Origin: Spiribacter sp. 2438
GTDB taxonomy: Bacteria; Pseudomonadota; Gammaproteobacteria; Nitrococcales; Nitrococcaceae
Assembly: GCF_009676705.1 (NCBI RefSeq)
Contig: NZ_CP046046.1
Coordinates: 744,001-808,000 of the forward strand
DNA: 64,000 nucleotides
Direction of reading: 5' to 3'
The translations under genes and the position numbers were made by a program. Positions 28,340-37,189 of the stretch are shown here, one piece after another. The notes beneath the pieces were generated by a model. That model saw only the letters and a list, made by a program, of their open reading frames with translations. It did not search any database and was not told where the DNA came from. Within the stretch, counting starts at the first letter, position 1; every line of letters begins with the position of its first letter.

Positions 28340-28354
28340 CGTAGTAAAGTTTCA
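28340..28354 (+). promoter_or_regulatory. candidate HexR operator 2 (edd side)
   Basis: CGTAGTAAAGTTTCA repeats the core GTAGNAANNTTTCA of the zwf-proximal site in the same orientation and lies 35 bases before the edd ATG, where a repressor could cover the edd promoter. Confidence 0.55.
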
Positions 28355-28389
28355 GCGAATCAGGCATCCAGAGGCATCAAGAGGTTTTC

Positions 28390-30267
28390 ATGGTCCAGAT
28401 TAATTCGGTAGTGGAGCGGGTGACGGAGGCCATTCGGTCACGCAGTGATGGTCTGCGCAGTGACTACCTGCAGCGGCTCGATTGGGCCGTGGCGGACGGG
28501 CCCATGCGGACTGCCCTGTCCTGTACCAATCTGGCCCACGCCTTTGCGGCTTCGCCGGACAGTGACAAAGCGCGCCTCAAGGGTCTGCAGAAACCCAATG
28601 TGGGCATCGTGTCCGCCTACAACGACATGCTCTCGGCGCACCAGCCCCTGGAGCGTTTACCGGCGCTTCTCAAGCAGGCGGTCCGTGAAGCCGGCGGCAC
28701 CGCTCAGTTTGCCGGCGGCGTGCCCGCCATGTGCGATGGGGTTACCCAGGGGCAGCCGGGGATGGAGCTGTCGCTGTTCAGTCGTGATGTCATTGCCATG
28801 GCCACCGGGGTGGCGCTTTCCCACAACACCTTTGATGCCGGGCTCTGTCTGGGGGTTTGCGACAAGATCGTCCCCGGGCTGTTAATCGGCGCGCTGCACT
28901 TCGGTCATCTGCCGTTCATTTTCGTGCCCGCTGGGCCCATGACCACCGGCATCCCCAATGATGAGAAAGCGCGCATTCGCGGCCTTTACGCCGAGGGCAA
29001 AGTGGGCCGGGAGGCGCTGCTCGAGTCCGAAGCCCAGTCCTATCATGGCCCTGGGACCTGCACTTTCTATGGCACGGCGAACAGCAACCAGATGCTCATG
29101 GAGGTGATGGGCCTGCACCTGCCCGGTGCGGCGTTCGTGAACCCCAACACCCCGTTGAGGGACGCGCTGACCATCGCCGCGGGTCACCGGGTCATGGAGA
29201 TCCTGGCGGACCGCGAGGCCTTCGCGCCGGTGGGCCGAGTGATCGATGAGCGGGCCATCGTTAACGGCATTGTCGGATTGTTGGCCACCGGCGGGTCCAC
29301 CAATCACACCATTCATCTGATCGCCATCGCCCGCGCCGCCGGGCTTCGACTCACCTGGGATGACTTCGATGCCCTGTCGTCGGTGGTACCGCTGCTCACC
29401 CGCATTTATCCCAATGGCTCGGCGGACGTGAACCACTTTCATGCCGCCGGCGGCATGGGGTTCCTGGTTCGCGAGCTGCTGGATGCCGGGCTGCTGCATG
29501 ACGAGGTCTTGACCGTGGCCGGCCGCGGCCTGAGGGCATACAGCGAAGAGCCCGCGCTGGCCGATGGCGGCGTGCGCTGGCAGCCCGCTCCCGCCACGGC
29601 GGGGGACGACAGTGTGATTCGCCCGGTGGACGCCCCGTTTGCCAGCGACGGCGGGCTGCGGGTGCTGGATGGCAATCTCGGCCGTGCCGTGATCAAGGTC
29701 TCGGCGGTCAAGCCCGAGCATCGGGTGGTGGAGGCGCCGGCGCGGGTGTTCAGCGATCAGCAGGCGGTGCTGGCCGCCTTCCGGGCCGGTGAGCTGGAAG
29801 GCGACTTTGTCTGCGTGGTCCGTGGTCAGGGTCCTCGGGCCAATGGCATGCCCGAGTTGCACAAGCTCACCCCGGAGCTGGGCGTTCTGCAGGGGCGGGG
29901 CCAGCAGGTGGCGCTGGTGACCGACGGCCGGATGTCCGGGGCGTCTGGCAAAGTCCCGGCGGCGATTCATGTCACGCCGGAGTGGGTGGCAGGCGGGCCC
30001 ATCGGCCGCATTCGCGAGGGCGATGTCATTCGCCTGGATGCCGAGCGCGGCGAGTTGCAGGCGCAGGTCCCCGAGGAGGAATGGTCGCGTCGGGAATCCA
30101 TCGGGGGTGTCTCCGAGCCCCAGCACGGCATGGGCCGGGAGATGTTCGCCAACTTCCGGGCGGTTGCCAGCGGCGCCGAGACCGGAGCGATCACCTTCAT
30201 GCCCGGCGTGGCCACCGCGGCAACCGCGGGTGAGGCGATTTCCAGCCACGGGGGCGCGAAGCCATGA
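28390..30267 (+). CDS. edd: phosphogluconate dehydratase
   Basis: 625 residues of the IlvD/Edd family, close to the E. coli Edd length. It converts 6-phosphogluconate to KDPG with an iron-sulfur cluster. Cluster Cys candidates lie in [20 protein letters not shown] and [18 protein letters not shown] 28390 follows AGAGG and gives the normal N-terminus. Divergent from zwf across a 152-base control region, and overlapping eda by four bases (ATGA), so both steps of the pathway are made together. Its cluster links it to the SUF operon just downstream. Confidence 0.96.
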   Translation: MVQINSVVERVTEAIRSRSDGLRSDYLQRLDWAVADGPMRTALSCTNLAHAFAASPDSDKARLKGLQKPNVGIVSAYNDMLSAHQPLERLPALLKQAVREAGGTAQFAGGVPAMCDGVTQGQPGMELSLFSRDVIAMATGVALSHNTFDAGLCLGVCDKIVPGLLIGALHFGHLPFIFVPAGPMTTGIPNDEKARIRGLYAEGKVGREALLESEAQSYHGPGTCTFYGTANSNQMLMEVMGLHLPGAAFVNPNTPLRDALTIAAGHRVMEILADREAFAPVGRVIDERAIVNGIVGLLATGGSTNHTIHLIAIARAAGLRLTWDDFDALSSVVPLLTRIYPNGSADVNHFHAAGGMGFLVRELLDAGLLHDEVLTVAGRGLRAYSEEPALADGGVRWQPAPATAGDDSVIRPVDAPFASDGGLRVLDGNLGRAVIKVSAVKPEHRVVEAPARVFSDQQAVLAAFRAGELEGDFVCVVRGQGPRANGMPELHKLTPELGVLQGRGQQVALVTDGRMSGASGKVPAAIHVTPEWVAGGPIGRIREGDVIRLDAERGELQAQVPEEEWSRRESIGGVSEPQHGMGREMFANFRAVASGAETGAITFMPGVATAATAGEAISSHGGAKP

Positions 30268-30998
30268 CGGGTCAACTGTCCATGGGTTTTGTTCTGGGCC
30301 GGGCGCCGGTGATTCCGGTGCTGGCCATCGAGGAACCGGACCATGCGGTGCCCCTGGCGGAAGCGCTGGTGGCCGGCGGTCTACCGGTGCTGGAGGTCAC
30401 GCTGCGCACCCCCGTCGCGTTGGAAGCGGTGGAGGCCATTGCCCGGCAGGTGCCGGACGCGCTGCTGGGGGTGGGGACGTTTACCCAGGCGGACCAGGCG
30501 CGATCCGCCGCCGATGCCGGCGCCCGATTTCTGGTCAGCCCCGGATTCACGGATCGCCTCGCGGTAGCCGCCGACGCCGCCGATCTGCCCTTGTTGCCAG
30601 GGGTGGCAACGCCGTCCGAGCTCATGAGCGCCGCGGAGGCTGAGATCACGCATCTGAAATTTTTTCCGGCGGAGGTGAACGGGGGCATTGCCGCCGTGAA
30701 AGCCCTGGGCGGGCCTTTTCCCGCGGCGCGCTTCTGTCCCACCGGCGGAATCAGCCCCCGGAATTACCTGGACTATCTGCAGCTTCCCAATGTGCTGTGC
30801 GTTGGCGGGACCTGGCTGGCGCCGCCGGATGCCGTTGCCGCAGGCGACTGGGCAAGAATCAGTGCCCTGGCGGCGGGCGCCTCCGGGCGGCGGGTGCCCG
30901 GGGAGAGCCGGCACTCGGAACCCGGTGCCGCCAGCGCTGACTGGTATTCCGTGGCCGGCGAGGAAGACCCCGGTAGCGCCGACGAAGACCTTCGCTGA
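30264..30998 (+). CDS. eda: KDPG aldolase (2-keto-3-deoxy-6-phosphogluconate aldolase)
   Basis: 244 residues. The Schiff-base Lys132 is in [13 protein letters not shown], with Glu44 and Arg48 in LEVTLRTP, all as in Eda. It splits KDPG into pyruvate and glyceraldehyde-3-phosphate. The protein is about 30-35 residues longer than the usual 205-215: an extra Gly/Ser/Glu-rich tail after about residue 208 ends in SADEDLR and looks disordered. It overlaps edd by ATGA. The sequence downstream is AT-rich and contains the suf promoter. Confidence 0.95.
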   Translation: MTGQLSMGFVLGRAPVIPVLAIEEPDHAVPLAEALVAGGLPVLEVTLRTPVALEAVEAIARQVPDALLGVGTFTQADQARSAADAGARFLVSPGFTDRLAVAADAADLPLLPGVATPSELMSAAEAEITHLKFFPAEVNGGIAAVKALGGPFPAARFCPTGGISPRNYLDYLQLPNVLCVGGTWLAPPDAVAAGDWARISALAAGASGRRVPGESRHSEPGAASADWYSVAGEEDPGSADEDLR

Positions 30999-30999
30999 A

Positions 31000-31046
31000 A
31001 TTTTCTAGTTTAAAATGTACCAAAGCGGTCCTGTTTCCGGTATGAT
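31000..31046 (+). promoter_or_regulatory. suf operon promoter region with inverted repeat
   Basis: TATGAT (31041-31046) is a good -10, nine bases before the ATG region, but the -35 position (31018-31023, TACCAA) is poor. Just upstream lies an AT-rich inverted repeat, ATTTT-N7-AAAAT (31000-31016). A weak -35 with an adjacent dyad fits control by the Rrf2-type regulator encoded first in the operon. The site is a candidate only. Confidence 0.5.
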
Positions 31047-31054
31047 CTCCAACC

Positions 31055-31522
31055 ATGATCAGGTTGAACCGGGAAACAGACTACGGTGTAGGCATCCTGG
31101 CGCTCATGGCGCGGGAGCCGGAGGCGCGGTTTAACGCGGCTTCACTGGCGGCCTCACGGGGCTTGCCGCAGCCGGTGGTCAGCAAGATCCTCAAGCACCT
31201 CGCCCGTCGGGGGATTCTGGTTTCCTATCGCGGCGCCAAAGGCGGCTATGGCCTGGCTCGCCGTCCCGAGGATATCTCGGTTGCCGAGATCATCACCGTA
31301 CTGGAAGGGCCGATTGCCCTGACCGACTGCATCGAAGAGGGCCAGTCGGCCTGTCAGTACGGCGAAAACTGCCATGTGAGTGGCGTCTGGCACCAAATCA
31401 ATGATGCGGTGCTCAAGGCGCTCTCCGAGATCAGTCTGGCCGAAATGACCCACGCCAACCCGGCGGAGTCCATCGGTCAGTCCCACACCCTGGAGTTTAC
31501 CGGAGTGCGTTATGTCCGCTAG
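31055..31522 (+). CDS. Rrf2-family SUF operon regulator (SufR/IscR-like)
   Basis: 155 residues: a winged helix-turn-helix (about 1-70, with [16 protein letters not shown]) and a cluster-binding region with Cys92, Cys100 and Cys106, the spacing of IscR-type [2Fe-2S] ligands. It is expected to sense iron-sulfur status and control the operon it starts. The gene overlaps sufB by 11 bases. It belongs to the type annotated as SUF system FeS assembly regulator and not to the ISC-linked IscR, since no iscSUA genes follow. Confidence 0.92.
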   Translation: MIRLNRETDYGVGILALMAREPEARFNAASLAASRGLPQPVVSKILKHLARRGILVSYRGAKGGYGLARRPEDISVAEIITVLEGPIALTDCIEEGQSACQYGENCHVSGVWHQINDAVLKALSEISLAEMTHANPAESIGQSHTLEFTGVRYVR

Positions 31523-32960
31523 CACCGAGACCATCGAGCGTTTTACCAACAAGGGTTATGAAGCCGGTTTCGTCACCGATATCGAGCAGGATACGGTGGA
31601 GCCGGGTCTTAACGAAGATGTCATTCGTTTCATCTCGGCCAAGAAGAACGAGCCGGAGTGGATGCTCGAGTGGCGGCTGGAGGCCTACCGGAACTGGCTG
31701 ACAATGCCGGAGCCGGACTGGCAGTACGTCCACTACGACCCGATCGACTTCCAGGCGATTTCCTATTTCTCCGCACCGAAGTCGGATGCGGATCGCCCGG
31801 AGAGCCTTGATGACATCGATCCGGAGATCAAGGCCACCTACGACAAGCTGGGCATTCCGCTCCACGAGCAGGAAATGCTGGCCGGGGTGGCGGTGGACGC
31901 GGTGTTCGACTCTGTATCGGTGGCCACCTCCTATAAGGACAAACTGGCCGAGCAGGGCATCATCTTCTGTTCCATGTCCGAAGCCATTGAGAATCACCCG
32001 GAGCTGGTGAAGAAGTACCTGGGCACGGTGATCCCGCGCAACGACAACTTCTTTGCGGCGCTGAACTCGGCGGTCTTTACCGACGGCTCATTCGTCTACA
32101 TCCCCAAGGGCGTTCGCTGCCCCATGGAGCTGTCCACCTACTTCCGGATCAATGCCGCGAACACGGGTCAGTTCGAGCGGACGCTGATCATCGCCGAGGA
32201 CAGCAGTTATGTCTCGTACCTCGAGGGATGCACGGCGCCCATGCGGGACGAGAATCAGCTGCACGCCGCCGTGGTGGAGCTGGTGGCGCTGGACAACGCC
32301 GAAATCAAGTATTCCACGGTTCAGAACTGGTACCCGGGGAATGCCGAAGGCAAGGGCGGCATTTACAACTTCGTGACCAAGCGGGGAGTCTGCGAGGGAG
32401 ATAACTCCAAAATCTCCTGGACCCAGGTGGAGACCGGCTCGGCGATCACCTGGAAATACCCGAGCGTGGTGATGCGCGGTGACAACTCCGTGGGCGAGTT
32501 CTACAGCGTGGCCGTGACGCGGCTTCGGCAGCAGGCGGATACCGGCACCAAGATGATTCATCTGGGCAAGAATACCCGCAGCACCATCGTCTCCAAGGGC
32601 ATTTCCGCTCAGGAGGGTCAGCAGGTGTACCGGGGCCTGGTGCGGATTGCTCCCACCGCGTCCAATGCGCGCAACTACTCCCAGTGCGACTCCATGCTGA
32701 TGGGCTCGGAGTGTGGTGCACACACGTTCCCCTACCTGGACGTGAACAACACCACCGCCCAGCTGGAGCATGAGGCCACCACCTCAAAAATTGGTGAGGA
32801 CCAGATCCTCTATTGCCTCTCCCGCGGTATTGCCGAGGAAGACGCGGTCTCGTTGATCGTCAACGGCTTCTGCAAGGAAGTCTTCCGGGAGCTGCCCATG
32901 GAGTTTGCCGTGGAGGCGCAGAAGCTGCTGGAGATCACTCTGGAGGATTCCGTCGGCTGA
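31512..32960 (+). CDS. sufB: Fe-S cluster scaffold SufB
   Basis: 482 residues of the SufBD beta-helix family, with the SufB-specific N-terminus and the C-terminal SRGI(A)[13 protein letters not shown] region. It forms the SufBC2D scaffold on which clusters are built from SufS-derived sulfur. The segment [18 protein letters not shown] holds a conserved Cys. It overlaps the upstream regulator. A 95-base gap containing a stable hairpin separates it from sufC. Confidence 0.97.
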   Translation: MSASTETIERFTNKGYEAGFVTDIEQDTVEPGLNEDVIRFISAKKNEPEWMLEWRLEAYRNWLTMPEPDWQYVHYDPIDFQAISYFSAPKSDADRPESLDDIDPEIKATYDKLGIPLHEQEMLAGVAVDAVFDSVSVATSYKDKLAEQGIIFCSMSEAIENHPELVKKYLGTVIPRNDNFFAALNSAVFTDGSFVYIPKGVRCPMELSTYFRINAANTGQFERTLIIAEDSSYVSYLEGCTAPMRDENQLHAAVVELVALDNAEIKYSTVQNWYPGNAEGKGGIYNFVTKRGVCEGDNSKISWTQVETGSAITWKYPSVVMRGDNSVGEFYSVAVTRLRQQADTGTKMIHLGKNTRSTIVSKGISAQEGQQVYRGLVRIAPTASNARNYSQCDSMLMGSECGAHTFPYLDVNNTTAQLEHEATTSKIGEDQILYCLSRGIAEEDAVSLIVNGFCKEVFRELPMEFAVEAQKLLEITLEDSVG

Positions 32961-32993
32961 TCATCGCCGACCGGTTCCCGCGGACCAACGAGC

Positions 32994-33016
32994 CGGAGCG
33001 GGTGTAGCCCGCTCCG
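32994..33016 (+). repeat. hairpin between sufB and sufC
   Basis: CGGAGCGGG (32994-33002) pairs perfectly with CCCGCTCCG (33008-33016) around a five-base loop. An A/T-rich stretch follows, but not a clean T run. It may be a partial terminator or an mRNA-processing/stability element setting SufB:SufC ratios. Confidence 0.6.
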
Positions 33017-33055
33017 TGAAAAGAATTTTTGAAAAAACCAATTCAGGAGTCAGAC

Positions 33056-33811
33056 ATGGCACTGCTGGAAATCCGCAATCTCCACGTCAATGTGGAGGGC
33101 AATGAGATCCTCAAAGGGTTGGATCTCACCATCGAGCCGGGCAAGGTTCACGCCATCATGGGTCCCAACGGTGGCGGCAAGAGCACGCTGGCGAAAGCGC
33201 TGGTGGGCGATGAAGCCTACGAAATCACCGAGGGCGAAGTGCTGTTCAATGGCCAGGACCTGCTCGAGATGGATCCCGAGGAGCGGGCCCGCGAGGGCGT
33301 GTTCCTGGGGTTTCAGTACCCGGTGGAGATTCCCGGGGTGTCCAACACCTATTTTCTGAAAGCCGCGGTGAACGCCATCCGCAAGCACCACGGCCATGAC
33401 GAAATTGACGCCATGGAGTTTCTGGAGCTGGTGCGCGAGCGCGCCCGGCGGGTCAAGCTTGACGAAGGCCTGCTGCAGCGCCCGGTGAACGAGGGATTCT
33501 CCGGCGGTGAGAAAAAGCGCAACGAAATCTTCCACATGTCGGTGCTGGAGCCGAAGATCGGTATTCTCGACGAGACCGACTCCGGCCTCGACATCGATGC
33601 TTTGAGAACCGTCTCGGATGGTGTCAACGCCATGCGCAGCGATGACCGCTCCTTTCTGGTGATCACCCATTACCAGCGGCTGCTGCAGTACATCGTGCCG
33701 GACGTGGTGCATGTCCTCATGAATGGTCGGATCGTCAAGACCGGTGGCAAAGAGCTGGCCCATGAGCTCGAGAGCCAGGGTTACGAAGGCTTTGAGGAAA
33801 ACGCGGCCTGA
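33056..33811 (+). CDS. sufC: Fe-S assembly ATPase SufC
   Basis: 251-residue ABC-type ATPase. Walker A is MGPNGGGKST, the signature is FSGGEKKRNEI and Walker B with the catalytic acid is IGILDETDSGLD, as in SufC. It has no membrane partner and drives SufBC2D. ATG 33056 has CAGGAG upstream and matches the family start (MALLEIRNLHV); the frame extending to 33029 is not used. Confidence 0.97.
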   Translation: MALLEIRNLHVNVEGNEILKGLDLTIEPGKVHAIMGPNGGGKSTLAKALVGDEAYEITEGEVLFNGQDLLEMDPEERAREGVFLGFQYPVEIPGVSNTYFLKAAVNAIRKHHGHDEIDAMEFLELVRERARRVKLDEGLLQRPVNEGFSGGEKKRNEIFHMSVLEPKIGILDETDSGLDIDALRTVSDGVNAMRSDDRSFLVITHYQRLLQYIVPDVVHVLMNGRIVKTGGKELAHELESQGYEGFEENAA

Positions 33812-33832
33812 GGCCCGGGAGGAATCGGACCA

Positions 33833-35161
33833 ATGCAAGCGGTTGCGAGAGAAAAGAGCACCTATCTGGAAGGCTTCGAGTCGGCACCGGCCGCCTCGGC
33901 GCGCTGGCTGGCGGATCTGAACCGGCGCGGGATTGATGCGTTTGAAGCCCGTGGCTTCCCCGGTCCCCGTGAAGAGGCCTGGCGAAAGACCAACCTGCGC
34001 CCGGTCACGGAGCACCATTTCCCGGTGGCCGAGGGGCAGGGCACCGCGCCGGCCGAGCTGATCGAGCGGCTGGGTGACCTGGGCGAGTGCCATCGGCTGG
34101 TGTTTGTGGATGGCCAGTTCTCATCGGCCCTCTCCGATCTGGAGGGGCTGGCAGCGGGCCTCACCGTGGCGCCGTTCAGTGAATATGGAGACAGCGCCCC
34201 GACCCATCTCACCGACCGGCTCGCCAGTCGGGCCGACATCCACTGGCATCCGTTCGCGGCGCTGAACACCGCCTTTTTCGCCGACGGGGCGTATGTGCAT
34301 GTGGCCGCCGGCTCGCTCATCGAGAAGCCGTTGGCGATCACCCACATCACCACCCCCGAGGCGGACGGCCGGGCCATCTATCCGCGGGTCCTGGTGGACG
34401 CCGAAGATGGTTCGGAGGTCCGCGTTGTCGAGCGGTTCATCGGCGATGCGCAAACCGGTGCCATGGTTTGCCCGGTCAGTGAGCTGTTTGCCGGGGAGCG
34501 CACCATCCTCGACTACAGCCGCTTGCAGGAAGACGGGATCGCCACCATCAACATTGGCACGGTCAATTTGACGGCCCAGGCCGAGGCCTCCCTGCGGGGC
34601 GCATTCGTGGGTGATGGGGGGCGGCTGGCCCGCCTCGATCTGATCGCCGACCTGGAAGGCGAGCATGGCGAAATCGACTGCAACGGCATCTATCTCACCG
34701 AGGGCCGGCAGTTCACCGATTTCCATAACTGGTTCAACCATCGGGTGCCCAACTGCTATAGCCGGCAGCGCTTCAAGGGGATTCTCCAGGGACGCTCCGA
34801 GACCATTTTTGATGGCCTGGTGAAGGTGTTCGAGGGGGCCCAGAAGACCGATGCCGTGCAGGAAAACCGCAACCTGGTGCTGGGCAAGCGGTCGCTGGCC
34901 CACTCCAATCCGCGGCTCGAGATCTACGCGGATGACGTGAAGTGCACCCACGGTTCAACGGTGGGCGAACTCGATCAGGAAGCGTATTTCTACCTGCGCA
35001 CCCGGGGTATCGATGCGGCCGGGGCGCAGGGCATGTTGACCCTGGCCTTCGCCGGCGAGATCGTGGACATGTTCCGGGTGAGCGGGGTTCGAGACCACGT
35101 CCGCAAAGTCCTCATGCGCCGGCTTGGCGTCGAGGATGACGATATTGGAGATATCCTTTGA
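33833..35161 (+). CDS. sufD: Fe-S cluster assembly protein SufD
   Basis: 442 residues of the SufBD family with the SufD-type N-terminal helical part (FPGPREEAWRKTNLRP) and a long beta-helix. It pairs with SufB in the SufBC2D scaffold and is needed for iron entry. GGAGG precedes ATG 33833. Its TGA overlaps the TTG start of sufS. Confidence 0.96.
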   Translation: MQAVAREKSTYLEGFESAPAASARWLADLNRRGIDAFEARGFPGPREEAWRKTNLRPVTEHHFPVAEGQGTAPAELIERLGDLGECHRLVFVDGQFSSALSDLEGLAAGLTVAPFSEYGDSAPTHLTDRLASRADIHWHPFAALNTAFFADGAYVHVAAGSLIEKPLAITHITTPEADGRAIYPRVLVDAEDGSEVRVVERFIGDAQTGAMVCPVSELFAGERTILDYSRLQEDGIATINIGTVNLTAQAEASLRGAFVGDGGRLARLDLIADLEGEHGEIDCNGIYLTEGRQFTDFHNWFNHRVPNCYSRQRFKGILQGRSETIFDGLVKVFEGAQKTDAVQENRNLVLGKRSLAHSNPRLEIYADDVKCTHGSTVGELDQEAYFYLRTRGIDAAGAQGMLTLAFAGEIVDMFRVSGVRDHVRKVLMRRLGVEDDDIGDIL

Positions 35162-36414
35162 GAGTGAGCGTCGAGCCAGATCCGGTGAACGCCGAGCCGC
35201 TGGACGTCCAGCAGCTGCGGGGTGACTTCCCCGTGCTCCAGCAGCCGATGAACGGCCATCGGCTAGCTTTTCTGGACAGCGCGGCGAGCGCCCAGAAGCC
35301 CCAGGCGGTGATCGACGCTGAGCGAGGGTGCTACGAGCGTTACTACGCCAACATCCATCGCGGCGTTTACCAGCTCTCCCAGCAGTCCACTCAGGCCTAC
35401 GAGGGCGTGCGGGAAATCGTCCGGCAGTTCCTCAACGCCGATAGCGAACGCGAGGTGGTGTTCGTTCGGGGCGCCACCGAGGCGATCAACCTGGTGGCTC
35501 AGTCCTTTGTGCGGCCGATGTTGGGGCCTGGGGACGAGGTTCTAATCACCGGCATGGAGCACCATGCCAATATCGTCCCGTGGCAGATGATCACCGAGGT
35601 CACCGGCGCGCGGCTGGTGGTGGCCCCGGTGCTCGATGACGGCCAACTGGACATGGACGCCCTGCGGGAGCGCATCAGCGATCGCACCCGCTTTATCAGC
35701 GTTGTCCATGTATCCAACACCCTGGGAACCATCAACCCGGTGGAAGCCATCACCGCCCTGGCCCGGGAGCGGGGCATCCCGGTGCTGGTGGATGGCGCCC
35801 AGTCAGCGCCGCACATGACCGTCGACATGCAGGCGCTGGGTGCGGACTTCTACTGCTTTTCCGCCCACAAGACCTATGGGCCCAGCGGCGCCGGGGTGCT
35901 GTGGGGTCGTCTGGAGCACCTTGAGGCCATGCCGCCCTACCAGGGCGGCGGTGACATGATCCGCACCGTCACCTTCGAGAAAACCGAATACGCCGAGCCG
36001 CCCCAGCGCTTCGAGGCGGGCACGCCGAATATCGCCGGGGTTATCGCTCTGGGCGCGGGCCTTGAGTACATGATGGGCATTGGGCGGAACCGCATCCTCG
36101 ACCACGAAGTGGGATTGCTGGAGTACGCCAACGAGGCGATCAAGGAAATCAACGGGTTGCGGGTGATCGGCACGGCACCGGACAAGGCCGGCGTTATCTC
36201 GTTCGTGATGGACCATGCCCATCCCCACGACATCGGCACCATCCTGGACATGGAAGGCGTGGCGGTGCGGGCGGGCCATCACTGCACCCAGCCGTTGATG
36301 CAGCGATTCGGGGTGCCGGCCACCGTGCGCGCTTCCTTCGGCCTGTACAACGACCGAGCCGATGTGGACCAGCTGGTGGCGGGTCTGCGAAAGGTCAACG
36401 AGCTCTTCGGTTAG
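35158..36414 (+). CDS. sufS: cysteine desulfurase SufS
   Basis: 418 residues, type II (SufS/CsdA) PLP enzyme. The PLP Lys is in FSAHKTYGPSG and the catalytic Cys is in RAGHHCTQPLM near the C-terminus. It removes sulfur from cysteine for cluster assembly. The start is TTG 35158, overlapping sufD; a GTG at 35164 is also possible. In systems with SufU instead of SufE, SufU accepts the persulfide, which fits the next gene. Confidence 0.96.
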   Translation: MRVSVEPDPVNAEPLDVQQLRGDFPVLQQPMNGHRLAFLDSAASAQKPQAVIDAERGCYERYYANIHRGVYQLSQQSTQAYEGVREIVRQFLNADSEREVVFVRGATEAINLVAQSFVRPMLGPGDEVLITGMEHHANIVPWQMITEVTGARLVVAPVLDDGQLDMDALRERISDRTRFISVVHVSNTLGTINPVEAITALARERGIPVLVDGAQSAPHMTVDMQALGADFYCFSAHKTYGPSGAGVLWGRLEHLEAMPPYQGGGDMIRTVTFEKTEYAEPPQRFEAGTPNIAGVIALGAGLEYMMGIGRNRILDHEVGLLEYANEAIKEINGLRVIGTAPDKAGVISFVMDHAHPHDIGTILDMEGVAVRAGHHCTQPLMQRFGVPATVRASFGLYNDRADVDQLVAGLRKVNELFG

Positions 36415-36416
36415 CC

Positions 36417-36863
36417 ATGTCAGATCTGCGGGCCCTGTACCAGGAGGTCATCCTGGATCACAACAAGCACCCGCGGAATTTCCGGGCGGTGGATCCGCAT
36501 AGCCACGGCGCCGATGGCCACAATCCGTTATGCGGTGACAGCCTGAGACTCGAACTGCGGGTGGACGACAACGGGATGATTCAGGACATCGGTTTCCAAG
36601 GCACGGGTTGCGCCATATCCATGGCCTCGGCGTCCATTCTGACCGAGTGCCTGCGCGGCAAAACCGTTGAGGAAGCCCGGACACTGTTTGATCGGTTCCA
36701 CCGACTGGTCACTGAGGAGGCCACCGATTCCGATCCGGATTTGGGCAAGCTGGCAGTTCTCGCCGGCGTCAGGGACTATCCGATGCGGGTGAAATGCGCG
36801 ACGCTGCCCTGGCACACCCTGCAGGCGGCACTCCAGAATCAGCCTGAGGTCTCGACGGAATAG
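36417..36863 (+). CDS. sufU: SufU-type sulfur acceptor / scaffold
   Basis: 148 residues of the IscU-like family. Metal ligands Cys39, Asp41 (LCGDS), Cys65 (TGCAIS) and Cys127 (VKCATL) are present. The 18-20 residue insertion between Cys65 and Cys127 typical of SufU is also present, so I prefer SufU over IscU. It carries sulfur from SufS to SufBCD with Zn at its site. It starts two bases after sufS, in a gammaproteobacterial operon that lacks sufE. Confidence 0.93.
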   Translation: MSDLRALYQEVILDHNKHPRNFRAVDPHSHGADGHNPLCGDSLRLELRVDDNGMIQDIGFQGTGCAISMASASILTECLRGKTVEEARTLFDRFHRLVTEEATDSDPDLGKLAVLAGVRDYPMRVKCATLPWHTLQAALQNQPEVSTE

Positions 36864-36865
36864 CC

Positions 36866-37189
36866 ATGGCAGAAACCGCTGATCCCGCCGCACTCCGGGC
36901 CGGCATCGTGGAGGCGCTGAAAAAGGTCTATGACCCGGAGCTTCCGGTGGATGTGTACGAACTCGGCCTCATTTACGAAATCGACGTGGACGAAGAAGGG
37001 TTCGTGGATGTCCTGATGACCCTGACGTCACCCGCCTGTCCGGTGGCCGGCCAGATGCCCATCATGGTCAAGGCCGCCGTTGAAGACGTCATCGGTGTCC
37101 AGGCGGCGGAGGTGGAGCTCACCTGGGATCCGCCCTGGACCCAGGACCGCATGTCAGAGCGCGCCCGCCTGGAACTCGGTTTCATGTAA
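36866..37189 (+). CDS. sufT: SufT / MIP18-family Fe-S assembly factor
   Basis: 107 residues of the DUF59 family. Conserved parts are [19 protein letters not shown] and [11 protein letters not shown], with the reactive Cys. SufT helps cluster maturation or transfer. It is the last gene of the operon, two bases after sufU, and its last 36 bases overlap the converging cpaF-like gene. Confidence 0.93.
   Translation: MAETADPAALRAGIVEALKKVYDPELPVDVYELGLIYEIDVDEEGFVDVLMTLTSPACPVAGQMPIMVKAAVEDVIGVQAAEVELTWDPPWTQDRMSERARLELGFM

Noticed and set aside
28882-30249. A 455-codon open frame on the minus strand.
   Set aside because: It is antisense to edd and is low-complexity in His, Gly and Arg.
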